Positions 22,773 through 30,275 of a DNA stretch of 40,928 nt are shown piece by piece. The notes under the pieces are model-generated. The model searched no databases. It was not told the origin of the DNA and saw only the letters and a program-made list of their open reading frames with translations. Source of the stretch: an uncultured Alphaproteobacteria bacterium (GTDB lineage: Bacteria; Pseudomonadota; Alphaproteobacteria; Thalassobaculales; Thalassobaculaceae); contig CACOPQ010000022.1 of the NCBI GenBank assembly GCA_902629125.1, positions 1 through 40,928 on the forward strand, in the 5' to 3' direction. Position 1 is the stretch's first letter, and each line of letters begins with the position of its first letter. A program made the position numbers and the translations under genes.

Positions 22773-23234
22773 GTGATAAGACAACGTAACTTGTTAGTGG
22801 TTCTGGTGATTTTTCCCCTAGTTGCCGTGCCCCTTACTGCTTCAGATTTATCAGCTCATAGTGGTGTATTGAATAAGGACGTTGCAGTGCGTATGACACT
22901 CATGTCGAACATGGCCCGTAGTATGGGTGTGTTAGGCAAAATGCTAAAGAAAAAAACGCCTTTTGTTCAAGCAAAGGCCGCCGATGCAATAAATACTATT
23001 GAAGAACTGGCCATTGAAACGCCCGATGCCTTTAGAAAAAAAGTGTTAGATCCGAAATCGGAGGCAAAGGTACTAGTTTGGGAAGAGTTTCCAACCTTCA
23101 CTAAAATTTCAATCGATCTTGCTACTCGTGCAAAGCAACTATCCATTTCTATGAAAAGTTTTAATGACTTGCGCCCTGCGCTTATTACTCTCTCGCAGGG
23201 GTGTAAAGAATGTCACTCCAAATTTCGCGAATAG
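22773..23234 (+). CDS. Cytochrome c-prime/c556-type periplasmic cytochrome
   Basis: A 153-aa protein from GTG 22773, chosen because it leaves a clean signal peptide ('LLVVLVIFPLVAVPLTA', cleavage before SDLSAHS) and has a G-run upstream; the TTG at 22722 overlaps the preceding gene. The mature part is a four-helix bundle ('VAVRMTLMSNMARSMGVLGK') with a single haem site C144-x2-C147-H148 (GCKECHSKFR) at the C-terminus, as expected for the cytochrome c-prime family. It could carry electrons or bind NO. It lies 7 nt before the diheme cytochrome gene. Confidence 0.85.
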   Translation: MIRQRNLLVVLVIFPLVAVPLTASDLSAHSGVLNKDVAVRMTLMSNMARSMGVLGKMLKKKTPFVQAKAADAINTIEELAIETPDAFRKKVLDPKSEAKVLVWEEFPTFTKISIDLATRAKQLSISMKSFNDLRPALITLSQGCKECHSKFRE

Positions 23235-23241
23235 TTAATTA

Positions 23242-24123
23242 ATGAAAATTCAGGAGAGGCTTACATTTAAAAGATCTGTCAGTATTGTCGTTATCTTCAC
23301 GTTAGGTCTCTTGTCGCATTTTATCTTAACATCACCGAAAGAAATCCAAACTGGCTCGATATTAGGTCTCGACGGAGACCTGATTAGAGGAGAACGCATT
23401 TTTTATGCTGCTGGATGCGGCAGTTGCCATATAGGTTCTGATGCTTCAAAAAAGCTTTTATTGGCGGGGGGGACGGCGTTTGAGACTCGGTTCGGAACAT
23501 TTTATGCACCAAATGTTTCAATGAGCAAAGAGTACGGAATAGGCGAGTGGTCTTTGGCGGATTTCTATCGAGCGATAAAACTTGGCCAAAATCCCGAAGG
23601 AAAGCATTATTACCCGGTTTTTCCTTATACCAGTTATTCCAGGATGCTAGATCAAGATATAGTTGATTTATGGCGTTTCTGGAAAACATTACCGAGCAGC
23701 AATAAACCCTCTAAAGATCACAAATTATTGCTTCCGTTTAATATGAGAAGTAATATTGGCGTATGGAAAAGCCTATTTATGGACGAAGATTTTGTTGGCG
23801 ATAAAGGGAACCCGTCTACATATTTAGTCGAAGCTCTTGCTCACTGTGCGGAATGTCACACGCCGAGGAATATGTTTGAGGTATTGAAAACTAAACAGTG
23901 GATGCGGGGAGCTCTTAACCCTAGTGGTAAAGGCCACATTCCGAGTATTCATCCAGATGATCTTGCATGGACAAAGGAAGAAATAGCAGAATACCTGAGT
24001 TCGGGGTTAACCCCAGATTATGATGTTGCTGGTGGTAATATGGCTTTAGTTGTTGAAAATCTCTCCAAATTGAGTCATGAGGACTTGTTAGCGATTGCGT
24101 CATATATAAAAAATGTACGATGA
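23242..24123 (+). CDS. Membrane-anchored diheme cytochrome c
   Basis: A 293-aa protein. An N-terminal hydrophobic segment (about residues 12-30) anchors or exports it. There are two haem sites, C59-G-S-C-H63 and C202-A-E-C-H206 ('HCAECHTPRN'). 'FGTFYAPNVSMSKEYGIGEW', 'GKHYYPVFPYTSYSRM' and 'PSTYLVEALAHCAEC' are strikingly like the cytochrome subunit of membrane alcohol/gluconate dehydrogenases (AdhB-type), which take electrons from a flavin or quinoprotein partner. No such dehydrogenase is next to it. It overlaps the following small membrane gene by ATGA. Confidence 0.85.
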   Translation: MKIQERLTFKRSVSIVVIFTLGLLSHFILTSPKEIQTGSILGLDGDLIRGERIFYAAGCGSCHIGSDASKKLLLAGGTAFETRFGTFYAPNVSMSKEYGIGEWSLADFYRAIKLGQNPEGKHYYPVFPYTSYSRMLDQDIVDLWRFWKTLPSSNKPSKDHKLLLPFNMRSNIGVWKSLFMDEDFVGDKGNPSTYLVEALAHCAECHTPRNMFEVLKTKQWMRGALNPSGKGHIPSIHPDDLAWTKEEIAEYLSSGLTPDYDVAGGNMALVVENLSKLSHEDLLAIASYIKNVR

Positions 24124-24302
24124 ACGTCAAAAATAGTGTTAAGTCCGGGGTGTTTTTTCTGATTTTTTTTTGCTCTCTGATTATCGGTCTGCGCTATATG
24201 GAACCAGTTTTAATGTGGCAAATTAAGAACAATGTTGTAGCTAAAGTTTCCAGTTTGAGAGAGGCCGGAATAAAAGTCTTTAAAACACGGCAAATTTACT
24301 AA
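24120..24302 (+). CDS. 60-aa small membrane protein coupled to diheme cytochrome
   Basis: Start and preceding stop share ATGA (24120-24123), so it is translationally coupled to the diheme cytochrome. One hydrophobic helix ('SGVFFLIFFCSLIIGLRYME', about residues 8-27) is followed by an amphipathic, basic C-terminal part ('NNVVAKVSSLREAGIKVF'). I do not recognise a family. Its position suggests a small subunit or anchor of the cytochrome system. Confidence 0.6.
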   Translation: MNVKNSVKSGVFFLIFFCSLIIGLRYMEPVLMWQIKNNVVAKVSSLREAGIKVFKTRQIY

Positions 24303-24334
24303 AAAACTTTTTAATTTTTTAGAATTCTATAAAC

Positions 24335-24766
24335 ATGAGATCAAAACAAAAGGCTTTAGATAATTATGTGCTCTATTTGGAAAAACTTAGGCCATCAACT
24401 ATCACCTCATTAGACGATTACGTAGCAAAAAATGTCAGGTTTAAAGACCCTTTTAATGACGTAATTGGAATTGAGAAAATGAAGGCGGTTTTCCTTCACA
24501 TGTTTGATAATGTTGAGGATGTAAAATTTAGAATACGCCGGGTTTATCGCAATGACGACGGTGGATGCCTGGAATGGACTTTTTGCGGCATACTCATGAA
24601 TAAAAAATGGTCTTTTGATGGAACTTCGATTGTTATTTTAGATACCAATGGGCTTGTCTTGGAACATATAGATCACTGGGATGCCGCATCTTCGTTTTTT
24701 GAAAGAATTCCAATTTTAGGTTGGCTAATTAAATTGGTACATAAAAAAATCATGATAACAGAATGA
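24335..24766 (+). CDS. NTF2-like (SnoaL-type) protein
   Basis: A 143-aa protein with the cone-shaped NTF2 fold: 'TSLDDYVAKNVRFKDPFNDV', 'KMKAVFLHMFDNVEDVKFRI', 'CLEWTFCGILMNKKWSFDGT' and 'VLEHIDHWDAASSFFERIPI'. This is the usual composition of 'nuclear transport factor 2 family' proteins in proteobacteria, which act as small-molecule isomerases, hydrolases or binding proteins. The D-P-F and H-x-D-x-W-D motifs form the pocket. It lies 32 nt after the coupled small membrane gene. Confidence 0.85.
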   Translation: MRSKQKALDNYVLYLEKLRPSTITSLDDYVAKNVRFKDPFNDVIGIEKMKAVFLHMFDNVEDVKFRIRRVYRNDDGGCLEWTFCGILMNKKWSFDGTSIVILDTNGLVLEHIDHWDAASSFFERIPILGWLIKLVHKKIMITE

Positions 24767-24772
24767 TCGTAG

Positions 24773-25000
24773 ATGGTAAGTTTTTTTGACATTATGTTTT
24801 ACTTGATCGGTTTGATATCTGCCGCCGCGACATTGTTTTTTCACGGACACCAGAATAATTTCCTCAGGAATAATGGAAGGCCGCAGCCAGCATTTGCTCA
24901 TACGAGTTGCGAATTAAATAAAAAAATCTATTTTAGGCAGGTGACTATCTTCGTCGCAATGTGGAGCGCTTTGATCAGTGTTGCAATTGTGGAAGGATAA
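24773..25000 (+). CDS. Small membrane protein of unknown function
   Basis: A 75-aa protein with two hydrophobic segments ('IMFYLIGLISAAATLFF', about residues 7-23, and 'VTIFVAMWSALISVAIVEG' at the end), separated by a polar loop containing 'HGHQNNFLRNNGRPQPAF'. The His-rich start of the loop could bind metal. It begins 6 nt after the NTF2-like stop, so it is likely in the same transcript. No family recognised. Confidence 0.5.
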   Translation: MVSFFDIMFYLIGLISAAATLFFHGHQNNFLRNNGRPQPAFAHTSCELNKKIYFRQVTIFVAMWSALISVAIVEG

Positions 25001-25018
25001 TGTTTTCAATCAAATTCC

Positions 25019-25037
25019 CGCTATCGCGAAAATAGCG
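25019..25037. other. 6-bp hairpin after the small membrane gene
   Basis: CGCTAT (25019-25024), a CGCGAAA loop, and ATAGCG (25032-25037) form a perfect stem 19 nt after the stop of the small membrane gene. No T-run follows, so it may be a transcript-end stabiliser rather than a classical terminator. Confidence 0.3.
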
Positions 25038-25202
25038 TGTAAGTTAGAGATAATAGAATAATGCAATTAATTCTTATGCGTAAAAATTTGACTGAATTAT
25101 TTCCTTTAAGTTTGTATGGATCGACTTATCTTGATTTTGAATTTTAAATTATGATTTGACGATGCGGTAACAGACGATTTTTGAACGAGGTTATGTAGAG
25201 CT

Positions 25203-25394
25203 ATGAGATGGCGGACGCCGATTGCAGGATTAGCAACTATTTTGTTTCTATTTTTTTACAGCGCGTTGGTCATTAATATAGCCGATTTTATGCCTGATCA
25301 TTTATTTTTCCAGACCGTTTATTTTTTGATAGCTGGTCTTATCTGGATTCCTGCAGTGGTAAAACTAATAGGCTGGGCCAATAGAGACGGATAA
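25203..25394 (+). CDS. DUF2842 small membrane protein
   Basis: A 63-aa protein: 'MRWRTPIAGLATILFLFFYS', a short polar turn with 'DFMPDHLFFQT', and 'VYFLIAGLIWIPAVVKLIGW'. Two membrane helices with M-R-x-R-T at the start, a P-D/H turn and a final L-I-x-W match DUF2842, which I know essentially from Alphaproteobacteria. Function unknown. It is isolated, with nearly 200 bp on each side free of other clear genes. Confidence 0.75.
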   Translation: MRWRTPIAGLATILFLFFYSALVINIADFMPDHLFFQTVYFLIAGLIWIPAVVKLIGWANRDG

Positions 25395-25748
25395 AGAGGC
25401 CTGGTTAGCAAGGGGAAAGAGAATGTTATTGTGCGTGACATTTACGACTTTCGGACAAATCAGCCATCGCTGTCTTGAAAAAATTTTTCGAGCGGGGATA
25501 CGATATTACTCAGGAGGAGTGCGCAACCGGAAGTTTTCTTAACCTTATCCGAGGGTAGATTACCATAATTATTTCGTCGGAATGCCGGATTAACAAACAA
25601 GTATGTAAGCTCTCGTTTTTTATTATCAAAAGTGGCTTAGCCAAGTGTTGTAATTAAATTTTTTATTATAACGACGTCGCTGTTTAGAAGTTCAATAGTT
25701 TTCATGAAGTCAGCTGCAATCTGTCATTAACCGAAGTTGTTATTTCGG
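25395..25748. other. Spacer with a possible gene remnant
   Basis: Between 25428 and 25560 two frames carry protein-like pieces: GTG-started 'RDIYDFRTNQPS' and, one frame on, 'AIAVLKKFFERGYDITQEE' followed by 'CATGSFLNLIRG'. They could be one small gene broken by a frameshift, but neither part belongs to a family I know. A 7-bp inverted repeat AACCGAA/TTCGGTT (25729-25735, 25744-25750) lies directly after the stop of the tiny minus-strand gene. Otherwise I see nothing. Confidence 0.25.
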
Positions 25749-25814
25749 TTAGAAAAAAAAGTCTAGGATGGCCCATGAGGAAGCAAAAATACCAATAATA
25801 AAAAGGACTTCCAT
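25749..25814 (-). CDS. 21-aa membrane micropeptide (family member A)
   Basis: A 22-codon minus-strand ORF: starts MEVLFIIG, has a single hydrophobic helix and ends AILDFFF. AAGGGG (25830-25825) sits ten bases before the ATG, and a 7-bp inverted repeat follows the stop. The decisive evidence is a second ORF of the same design at 30276-30350: both have M-E, I-I, G-x-F-A and A-I-L-[D/E]-F in register, with the shared Gly, Ala, Ile and Leu residues often encoded by different codons. That pattern favours translated, selected peptides. Function unknown; micropeptides of this size usually are subunits of membrane enzymes such as cytochrome oxidases or pumps. Confidence 0.55.
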   Translation of the reverse strand: MEVLFIIGIFASSWAILDFFF

Positions 25815-26054
25815 AACTACAATTCCCCTTAAAGTCTGTGTTTTCTTACGTGAACGGGTATCTTTTAGATCAGTTAGCACAAATTTATCAGACGAAACTT
25901 TTTAGTTTCTTTGCCATTTTTCCGCTATCGCTGAAGACTTGGAATGAAATAAATTTACATCTTCCCAACAAAGTGAACAAACCTAAAAGGTTTTGATGTT
26001 ATGTGTAATTTTTATTCGCCGATTATTAATTTTTAAATCAACGGAGTTTGTTTG

Positions 26055-26432
26055 ATGCTTAAAATTTTTCTTATTGTAATTTTTTATGTGGTTACGTTTT
26101 GTCAATCGACCTTTGGAGCTACGTGGCGTGCCGATGAAAAAAATTCCGTAAGAGTAGAATTGCGTGAATGTGAAGACGCAGCTGAGGATGGACTGAGAGT
26201 TGGAAGTGAGAGGATAGCAAATAGAAACCGGTTTGCGTTTGGAGAAGAGAGATCTACTCACCGTAATTATGAGGTGCAGTATTTTCTTTTTAAAGATAAA
26301 ATATGGTGGATGGGCGCCTATAAGTGGGAAAATCAATCCACAGACAGTGAGCGGCGGGTTGAAATAAGGTTCTTTTGCTACGCAGCGCCGTTGGAGGAAC
26401 CATCAGTTGTTAGACAGCGTAGGAGGCAATAA
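26055..26432 (+). CDS. Secreted hypothetical protein
   Basis: A 125-aa protein from ATG 26055 (GGAG eight bases upstream). Signal sequence about residues 2-21 ('FLIVIFYVVTFCQSTFGA'). The mature part is charged: 'VRVELRECEDAAEDGLRVGS', 'RNYEVQYFLFKDKIWWMGAY' and ends with 'RQRRRQ'. One Cys early (REC) and one late (FFC) may form a disulfide. No family recognised. A basic tail at the extreme C-terminus is unusual for a periplasmic protein. Confidence 0.6.
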   Translation: MLKIFLIVIFYVVTFCQSTFGATWRADEKNSVRVELRECEDAAEDGLRVGSERIANRNRFAFGEERSTHRNYEVQYFLFKDKIWWMGAYKWENQSTDSERRVEIRFFCYAAPLEEPSVVRQRRRQ

Positions 26433-26499
26433 GGCTTAATCATGAAGAAGCTCGTAATAAATAATTTGATTATCAGTTGATACCTCGTAACCTACTAAG

Positions 26500-26676
26500 A
26501 TGATTGTAATGAATGTCAGCCAGCAAGTTGTAATTCTTTTTGCAATAGTTTTTGTGATTATTGCAGTCATTGCTGTAACTGTTTATCACCAAAATCAACT
26601 AAATTCGTTTTTCGATTCTTCTTCAAACAGGGAATTAGAAAAACTTAATTTTCTTATTTATCCCATCTGTCACTGA
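26500..26676 (+). CDS. Candidate 58-aa membrane protein
   Basis: A 59-codon ORF with a long hydrophobic helix ('VVILFAIVFVIIAVIAVTVY', about residues 10-29), a polar 'HQNQLNSFFDSSSNRELEKL' tail and a Cys-His end. It lies between the secreted protein and the copper chaperone on the same strand, with short gaps. No clear ribosome binding site. The composition of the helix is too regular for random AT-rich DNA, but there is no family match. Confidence 0.4.
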   Translation: MIVMNVSQQVVILFAIVFVIIAVIAVTVYHQNQLNSFFDSSSNRELEKLNFLIYPICH

Positions 26677-26698
26677 GCGAAAGGTATCAGCTTATACT

Positions 26699-27151
26699 AT
26701 GTTCTTTAGAGTTCCGTTGTCTGCGCTTGTTTTTTCAACTGCTATGTTTAGCATAGTTCTAACAGCAGCCAATGCGGGTACAGTTCAGAATCATCTTAGA
26801 TTTGAGGGTGGTTGGATAAGAGTCACGTCGTCTGGTCACCCAATGACTGCAGGATACATAAGCATTTCGAATGACGGATCGAGAGATGTTGTCCTAATAT
26901 CGGTCTCTTCCGCTGTTGCGAAAATGGTAGAAATCCATGAAACGACATTTCAAAGCAATGTGATGAAAATGAGAAAACTTGAGAACGGCATAAGAATTCC
27001 CGCCAAAGGTGTTATTCATCTGGAGCCGAAAGGACTTCATCTGATGTTTAGAGGGTTAAAAATGAAAATCAAGGAAGCGGAAAAATACAAAGTGAAATTT
27101 ATGTTTTTGAACGGTGGCTTGGCGGAAGTTATCATGTTAGGGAAAAAATAG
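26699..27151 (+). CDS. PCu(A)C copper chaperone
   Basis: A 150-aa periplasmic protein with a signal sequence ('LVFSTAMFSIVLTAANA', cleavage near residue 26). The copper site is visible: H80 in 'VEIHETTF', M89/M91 in 'VMKMRKL' and H114-x-M116 in 'GLHLMF', matching the H-x10-M-x21-H-x-M motif of PCu(A)C with H80-x10-M91 exact and one extra residue before H114. These proteins deliver copper(I) to cytochrome oxidase CuA or CuB sites. No Sco or oxidase gene is adjacent; the DUF2182/DUF1326 pair is 7 kb upstream. Confidence 0.9.
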   Translation: MFFRVPLSALVFSTAMFSIVLTAANAGTVQNHLRFEGGWIRVTSSGHPMTAGYISISNDGSRDVVLISVSSAVAKMVEIHETTFQSNVMKMRKLENGIRIPAKGVIHLEPKGLHLMFRGLKMKIKEAEKYKVKFMFLNGGLAEVIMLGKK

Positions 27152-27659
27152 GAGCAAAGGCGCCGATAGAAAAACACAAACACTAGTTTGGGTATTTTGT
27201 ATTAATAAGAATTATCTGTAACGGGAAACAAGTTTTGAGTTAAAAAAAATTAAAAAATTATCGATCGATAGTTTGGTGCTTTTAAGCGAACTAAGTTTCT
27301 TTTGTAATGATGCAGTATCTCGTTTTACGGCAGGAGGGGGCCACGCTGAAGAGCGTTTTGCTACAATACAAGACGATAAATAAATACTTGCTACATCGTA
27401 GGGACTAAATTTATGGACTCATGCGTCACAAGCGATTCGAATTAGATATTGTTTTAGGACAACTGGGTTCGAGCAATTCGGAATAGCTATTAATTTATTT
27501 TAGACGCCGCGTCTGTCGCTCTTGCCCAGAGAGCATATTCTAGTTAACTGAAGCTATGGCTCGGCGACGAAATACGACTTATTTTATCTTAGACATCTTT
27601 ATTATATTTAAAAACTTTTCTATTATGTGTTGAGAATTTTAATAGCGTGGTTTTTTATT
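27152..27659. other. 508-bp spacer without a supported gene
   Basis: Between the copper chaperone and the 45-aa ORF I find only short frames. One 33-codon frame from ATG ATG at 27307 and short antisense pieces such as 'LWARATDAASKIN' look slightly protein-like but have neither start signals nor families. A tRNA T-loop-like string near 27466 has no matching arms. Confidence 0.35.
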
Positions 27660-27797
27660 ATGTCAGATAGAGAAATAGCAAACATTTTATGGTTGCGAAT
27701 AAAAGGAAAGCCTATTCCAGATTACTACACAGAAGAAGATTGCGAACAAATAATTTATAGATATTGGCATAAATGTATGGAAGGTCAGGAAGGCTGA
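27660..27797 (+). CDS. 45-aa small soluble protein
   Basis: A 46-codon ORF with ordinary protein composition: 'SDREIANILWLRIKGKPIP', 'DYYTEEDCEQIIYRYWHKC' and an acidic end. It is rich in aromatic and charged residues, has two Cys and no membrane segment. Two hairpins with T-runs follow it on the same strand (27903-27932 and 27984-28033), which supports a short transcript. The ribosome binding site is not strong. No named family is recognised. Confidence 0.45.
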   Translation: MSDREIANILWLRIKGKPIPDYYTEEDCEQIIYRYWHKCMEGQEG

Positions 27798-27902
27798 CAA
27801 TAAACCACTTTTTGCTTCAAATCTGTAATTTAAGAAATTACAGGTCGTATTTAGGTTTTAATTAGAAATACAGTCAACAACTACGGAGTCTGACCAAGAA
27901 AA

Positions 27903-27932
27903 CCAGTTTTCTTAAACCGGTGCATTTTTTTT
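27903..27932 (+). terminator. Intrinsic terminator downstream of the 45-aa gene
   Basis: CCaGTTT-TCTT-AAACcGG (27903-27920) is a stem with one A/C mismatch, followed after four bases by eight T (27925-27932). Orientation fits termination of the plus-strand transcript that includes 27660-27797. Confidence 0.45.
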
Positions 27933-27983
27933 ACTTCTATGACCCATTTATAAATACATACCGTACAACAAATATCTTGCTTG

Positions 27984-28033
27984 GAGGGCCGTTGATCTTT
28001 TTCTCATTCCAGATTGGTGGCCCTCAGTTTTTT
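27984..28033 (+). terminator. GC-rich inverted repeat with T-run
   Basis: GAGGGCC (27984-27990) and GGCCCTC (28019-28025) are perfect 7-bp inverted repeats, spaced by 28 nt, and are followed by AG and then six T (28028-28033). It may be a backup plus-strand terminator just before the convergent minus-strand gene that ends at 28055. The long loop makes it less certain. Confidence 0.4.
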
Positions 28034-28054
28034 ATTTGTTCAGGAGGGGACGAC

Positions 28055-28330
28055 CTAGCGTTTATCTGATGACATCGGCGTCAGTGCAAAAGGAATATGT
28101 TCTTCAACATAAGGTTCGACCATCTTTTGAAACTCTGGATTTTCCATCATTCCTTTCATCGCTAATTCATCAACGTCAAAGAGGGTGACTACTGCTGTTT
28201 TATCATTCGCTTTGCCGACAAGCGTTCGGGTCTCGTTACAAATTTTCTTTCTGTTATCTTTATCATCCAGAAAAAGCTTGTGCCAATCTTCGTAAGAAGA
28301 CTTGAGTTTAACAATTATGTGGACATCCAT
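28055..28330 (-). CDS. Small dimeric alpha/beta-barrel-like protein (DUF3764-like)
   Basis: A 91-aa protein: 'VHIIVKLKSSYEDWHKLFLD', 'TRTLVGKANDKTAVVTLFDV', 'MMENPEFQKMVEPYVEEH'. The pattern (K-[LF]-x-x-S-[FY]-x-x-W, then a strand, then D-P/N-E-x-x-x-x-[IM]) resembles DUF3764 and antibiotic-biosynthesis-monooxygenase-like ferredoxin folds. Such proteins bind or oxidise small ligands as dimers. Monocistronic; GGAAAGAG upstream is an acceptable ribosome binding site. Confidence 0.5.
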   Translation of the reverse strand: MDVHIIVKLKSSYEDWHKLFLDDKDNRKKICNETRTLVGKANDKTAVVTLFDVDELAMKGMMENPEFQKMVEPYVEEHIPFALTPMSSDKR

Positions 28331-28573
28331 ATTTTACTCTTTCCATTTCTCTTCGTTATTTTCAACGATAAATAGTTTAGAGTAAATAAAAAACAAAGGG
28401 TGTTTTAAAATTAACAAACTCGATCTATTGGCAGTGATTAATCTTTGGATATCTTAAAAACGAATGATTGTAATTTTGGCATGGTGTAGGCATCTAGATG
28501 GGACAAATTAATAACGCCCAACAACCGACGATGGAAAACGAAAATTTTTTTTCAAACGAATTGGAGCCTTCTA

Positions 28574-28966
28574 ATGAAAGATGCAAAATCAGCAATTTTG
28601 GGGCATCATGAGGCAATAAATAAACAGGACACAGAAAAATATCTTGCCACTATAAAGTTTCCGTTTACCTACCAAAACTTTAATGGTGTCGCTTTGACTG
28701 CTCAAACCGCGCAAGATTACACAAATAGACTCGAGATGCCGTGGGAAATAATTAAAAAGACGGAGAAGGAATGGGCTTATTCATCATTAGATCTTTTAGA
28801 AGAAGTTGCGCGGTCTGAGTCGTCCGTAGTTTTTAAGGTCGCAGCCAGTCGAATAAACAACGCCGGAGACACTGATATTGCTATTCATGCCATCTGGATT
28901 GCAGTAAAAACAGATGGAAGTTGGGGAGTTCAATTTCGGCACAATTTAGGTAAGCCAGTTACTTAG
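28574..28966 (+). CDS. NTF2-like protein, intact paralogue of the 40031-40418 pseudogene
   Basis: A 130-aa protein of the NTF2/SnoaL superfamily: 'SAILGHHEAINKQDTEKYLA', 'TIKFPFTYQNFNGVALTA', 'WAYSSLDLLEEVARSESSVV' and 'HAIWIAVKTDGSWGVQFRHN'. The F-P-F-T-Y-Q-N-F-N-G and W-G-[VL]-Q-F motifs recur in the decayed copy at the right end of the window. GGAG seven bases before the ATG fixes the start. Likely a small-molecule binding or isomerase protein; substrate unknown. Confidence 0.75.
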   Translation: MKDAKSAILGHHEAINKQDTEKYLATIKFPFTYQNFNGVALTAQTAQDYTNRLEMPWEIIKKTEKEWAYSSLDLLEEVARSESSVVFKVAASRINNAGDTDIAIHAIWIAVKTDGSWGVQFRHNLGKPVT

Positions 28967-28995
28967 TGCGATAAAAAAAGGTAACGTGATTTTAA

Positions 28996-29664
28996 TTAAC
29001 TCCAGCGAACTTCGTCACTTACGTCAACGGCTGTTATTAATGTCGTTGTGTAAACAGTTGTCCAATCACAGAGATCGTAGCGTTTACTAAGTTTCCTGCG
29101 TACTTCTTTTTCTTCATCAGTAACGGGAATTTTTGATTTCTCCCAAACTGCGAGGTTAGGACGCCTTGTTAGCATAAGTGTACTAATGTTCCCGTTGGTA
29201 TTCGCTTCTTTGTCTAATCTCCAAAGCCCTATGATTTCCGAATCATAGTTTTTTTCAAAATCAGGCCAGGCTTCAACACATAATTGTATGAATTCGTCGA
29301 AATTTTGTTTGGGTGTTTCGAACCATCTAAACGCGTAGTTCCCCTGTTTAATAGGTGATGTGTTAGACGTTGGTCTAATAGTGGGAACCATGAAATTTTC
29401 TTCAATAGCTTGAATGGTTTCAATGTTTCTGAACAATTTATCTGCGGTGTTACTTACTGTTTTAGCATCGGGCCAGAGGGTTATGACAGTAATTGCATCC
29501 CTCGGTAAGCCAATTTGACTTCGCCAAATTCCATAGAGCTTTACACCGTATTCACTTTCGTTGAAGAGGTATGAGGTCGCAATTTTTGTTGCCGTCGATT
29601 TCCATGTTCGAGGTGAACAATGGATACGATGATGTACATATAATTGCACGGTGTATCCGTTCAT
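28996..29664 (-). CDS. NIPSNAP-like protein with two dimeric-barrel units
   Basis: A 222-aa protein with two related halves: 'EYGVKLYGIWRSQIGLPRDA' followed by 'ITVITLWPDAKT', and 'KQNFDEFIQLCVEAWPDFEK' with 'SEIIGLWRLDKEAN', then 'ISTLMLTRRPNLAVWEKSK'. Paired ferredoxin-like units with [YI]-G-[IL]-W-R and a W-P-D motif are typical of NIPSNAP-like/dimeric alpha-beta barrel proteins. Function unknown. It converges with the NTF2-like gene, ending 30 nt from it. Confidence 0.55.
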   Translation of the reverse strand: MNGYTVQLYVHHRIHCSPRTWKSTATKIATSYLFNESEYGVKLYGIWRSQIGLPRDAITVITLWPDAKTVSNTADKLFRNIETIQAIEENFMVPTIRPTSNTSPIKQGNYAFRWFETPKQNFDEFIQLCVEAWPDFEKNYDSEIIGLWRLDKEANTNGNISTLMLTRRPNLAVWEKSKIPVTDEEKEVRRKLSKRYDLCDWTTVYTTTLITAVDVSDEVRWS

Positions 29665-30080
29665 TAATAAGATTACATATCAAATTGATAATCTTATACG
29701 GTAGATAAATCTGCAATAAAAATACTTACAAGAAACAAAGATAGTTTCAGTGTCACAAACTCTATAACCTAAAATGTTTATTTTTTGTTGGAGTGCGAGA
29801 TGTATGAGGTCGATTATAATAGTAACTTACTAGGCCTGCACTTAAGGGTGTAATAGAGAGGGTTGGGAACCGCCCTAATATCGAAACAAATATTCATAAG
29901 AATAATTGATTTAATAAAATAAAACTGCCGTTATCAACGCATTGCAGGGAGAGTTAAAATGCGGCGGCAGTGCGACGAGGTAATCAAAAATAAACCCCTT
30001 TAGATAATCTAATGTATTGGCGATACCAGTTCCATGGCTTTAATTTTAATACAAATAAGTGAAAGGTTTGGCGAACATTA

Positions 30081-30245
30081 ATGTTTATGTTTTGGGAACT
30101 CTTTATATTTGGCGCTATTCTGCCTTTTTGCATATTCAAGCTTTTACCAACGAGGCTTGGACGGATACGATATGTTCTTTGCTTATTAGTATCCTTAATA
30201 GCTTGGTATTTAACGCAGATAATAATCTCAGCTTTACTTCAATAA
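30081..30245 (+). CDS. 54-aa two-helix membrane protein
   Basis: A 55-codon ORF in another frame than the longer open frame at 30059-30304. It encodes two hydrophobic helices, 'FMFWELFIFGAILPFCIFKL' and 'VLCLLVSLIAWYLTQIIISA', joined by a short basic loop 'PTRLGRIR'. Positive-inside loops and clean helix ends look like a genuine small membrane protein; the overlapping longer frame has no such structure. The ribosome binding site is weak. No family recognised. Confidence 0.45.
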   Translation: MFMFWELFIFGAILPFCIFKLLPTRLGRIRYVLCLLVSLIAWYLTQIIISALLQ

Positions 30246-30275
30246 GGCAGCGTAACATACATTCAGGCTTCAATG

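Noticed and set aside
27455..27485. tRNA-like T-loop string (GGTTCGAGC) near 27466
   Set aside because: No acceptor, D or anticodon arm can be paired around it.
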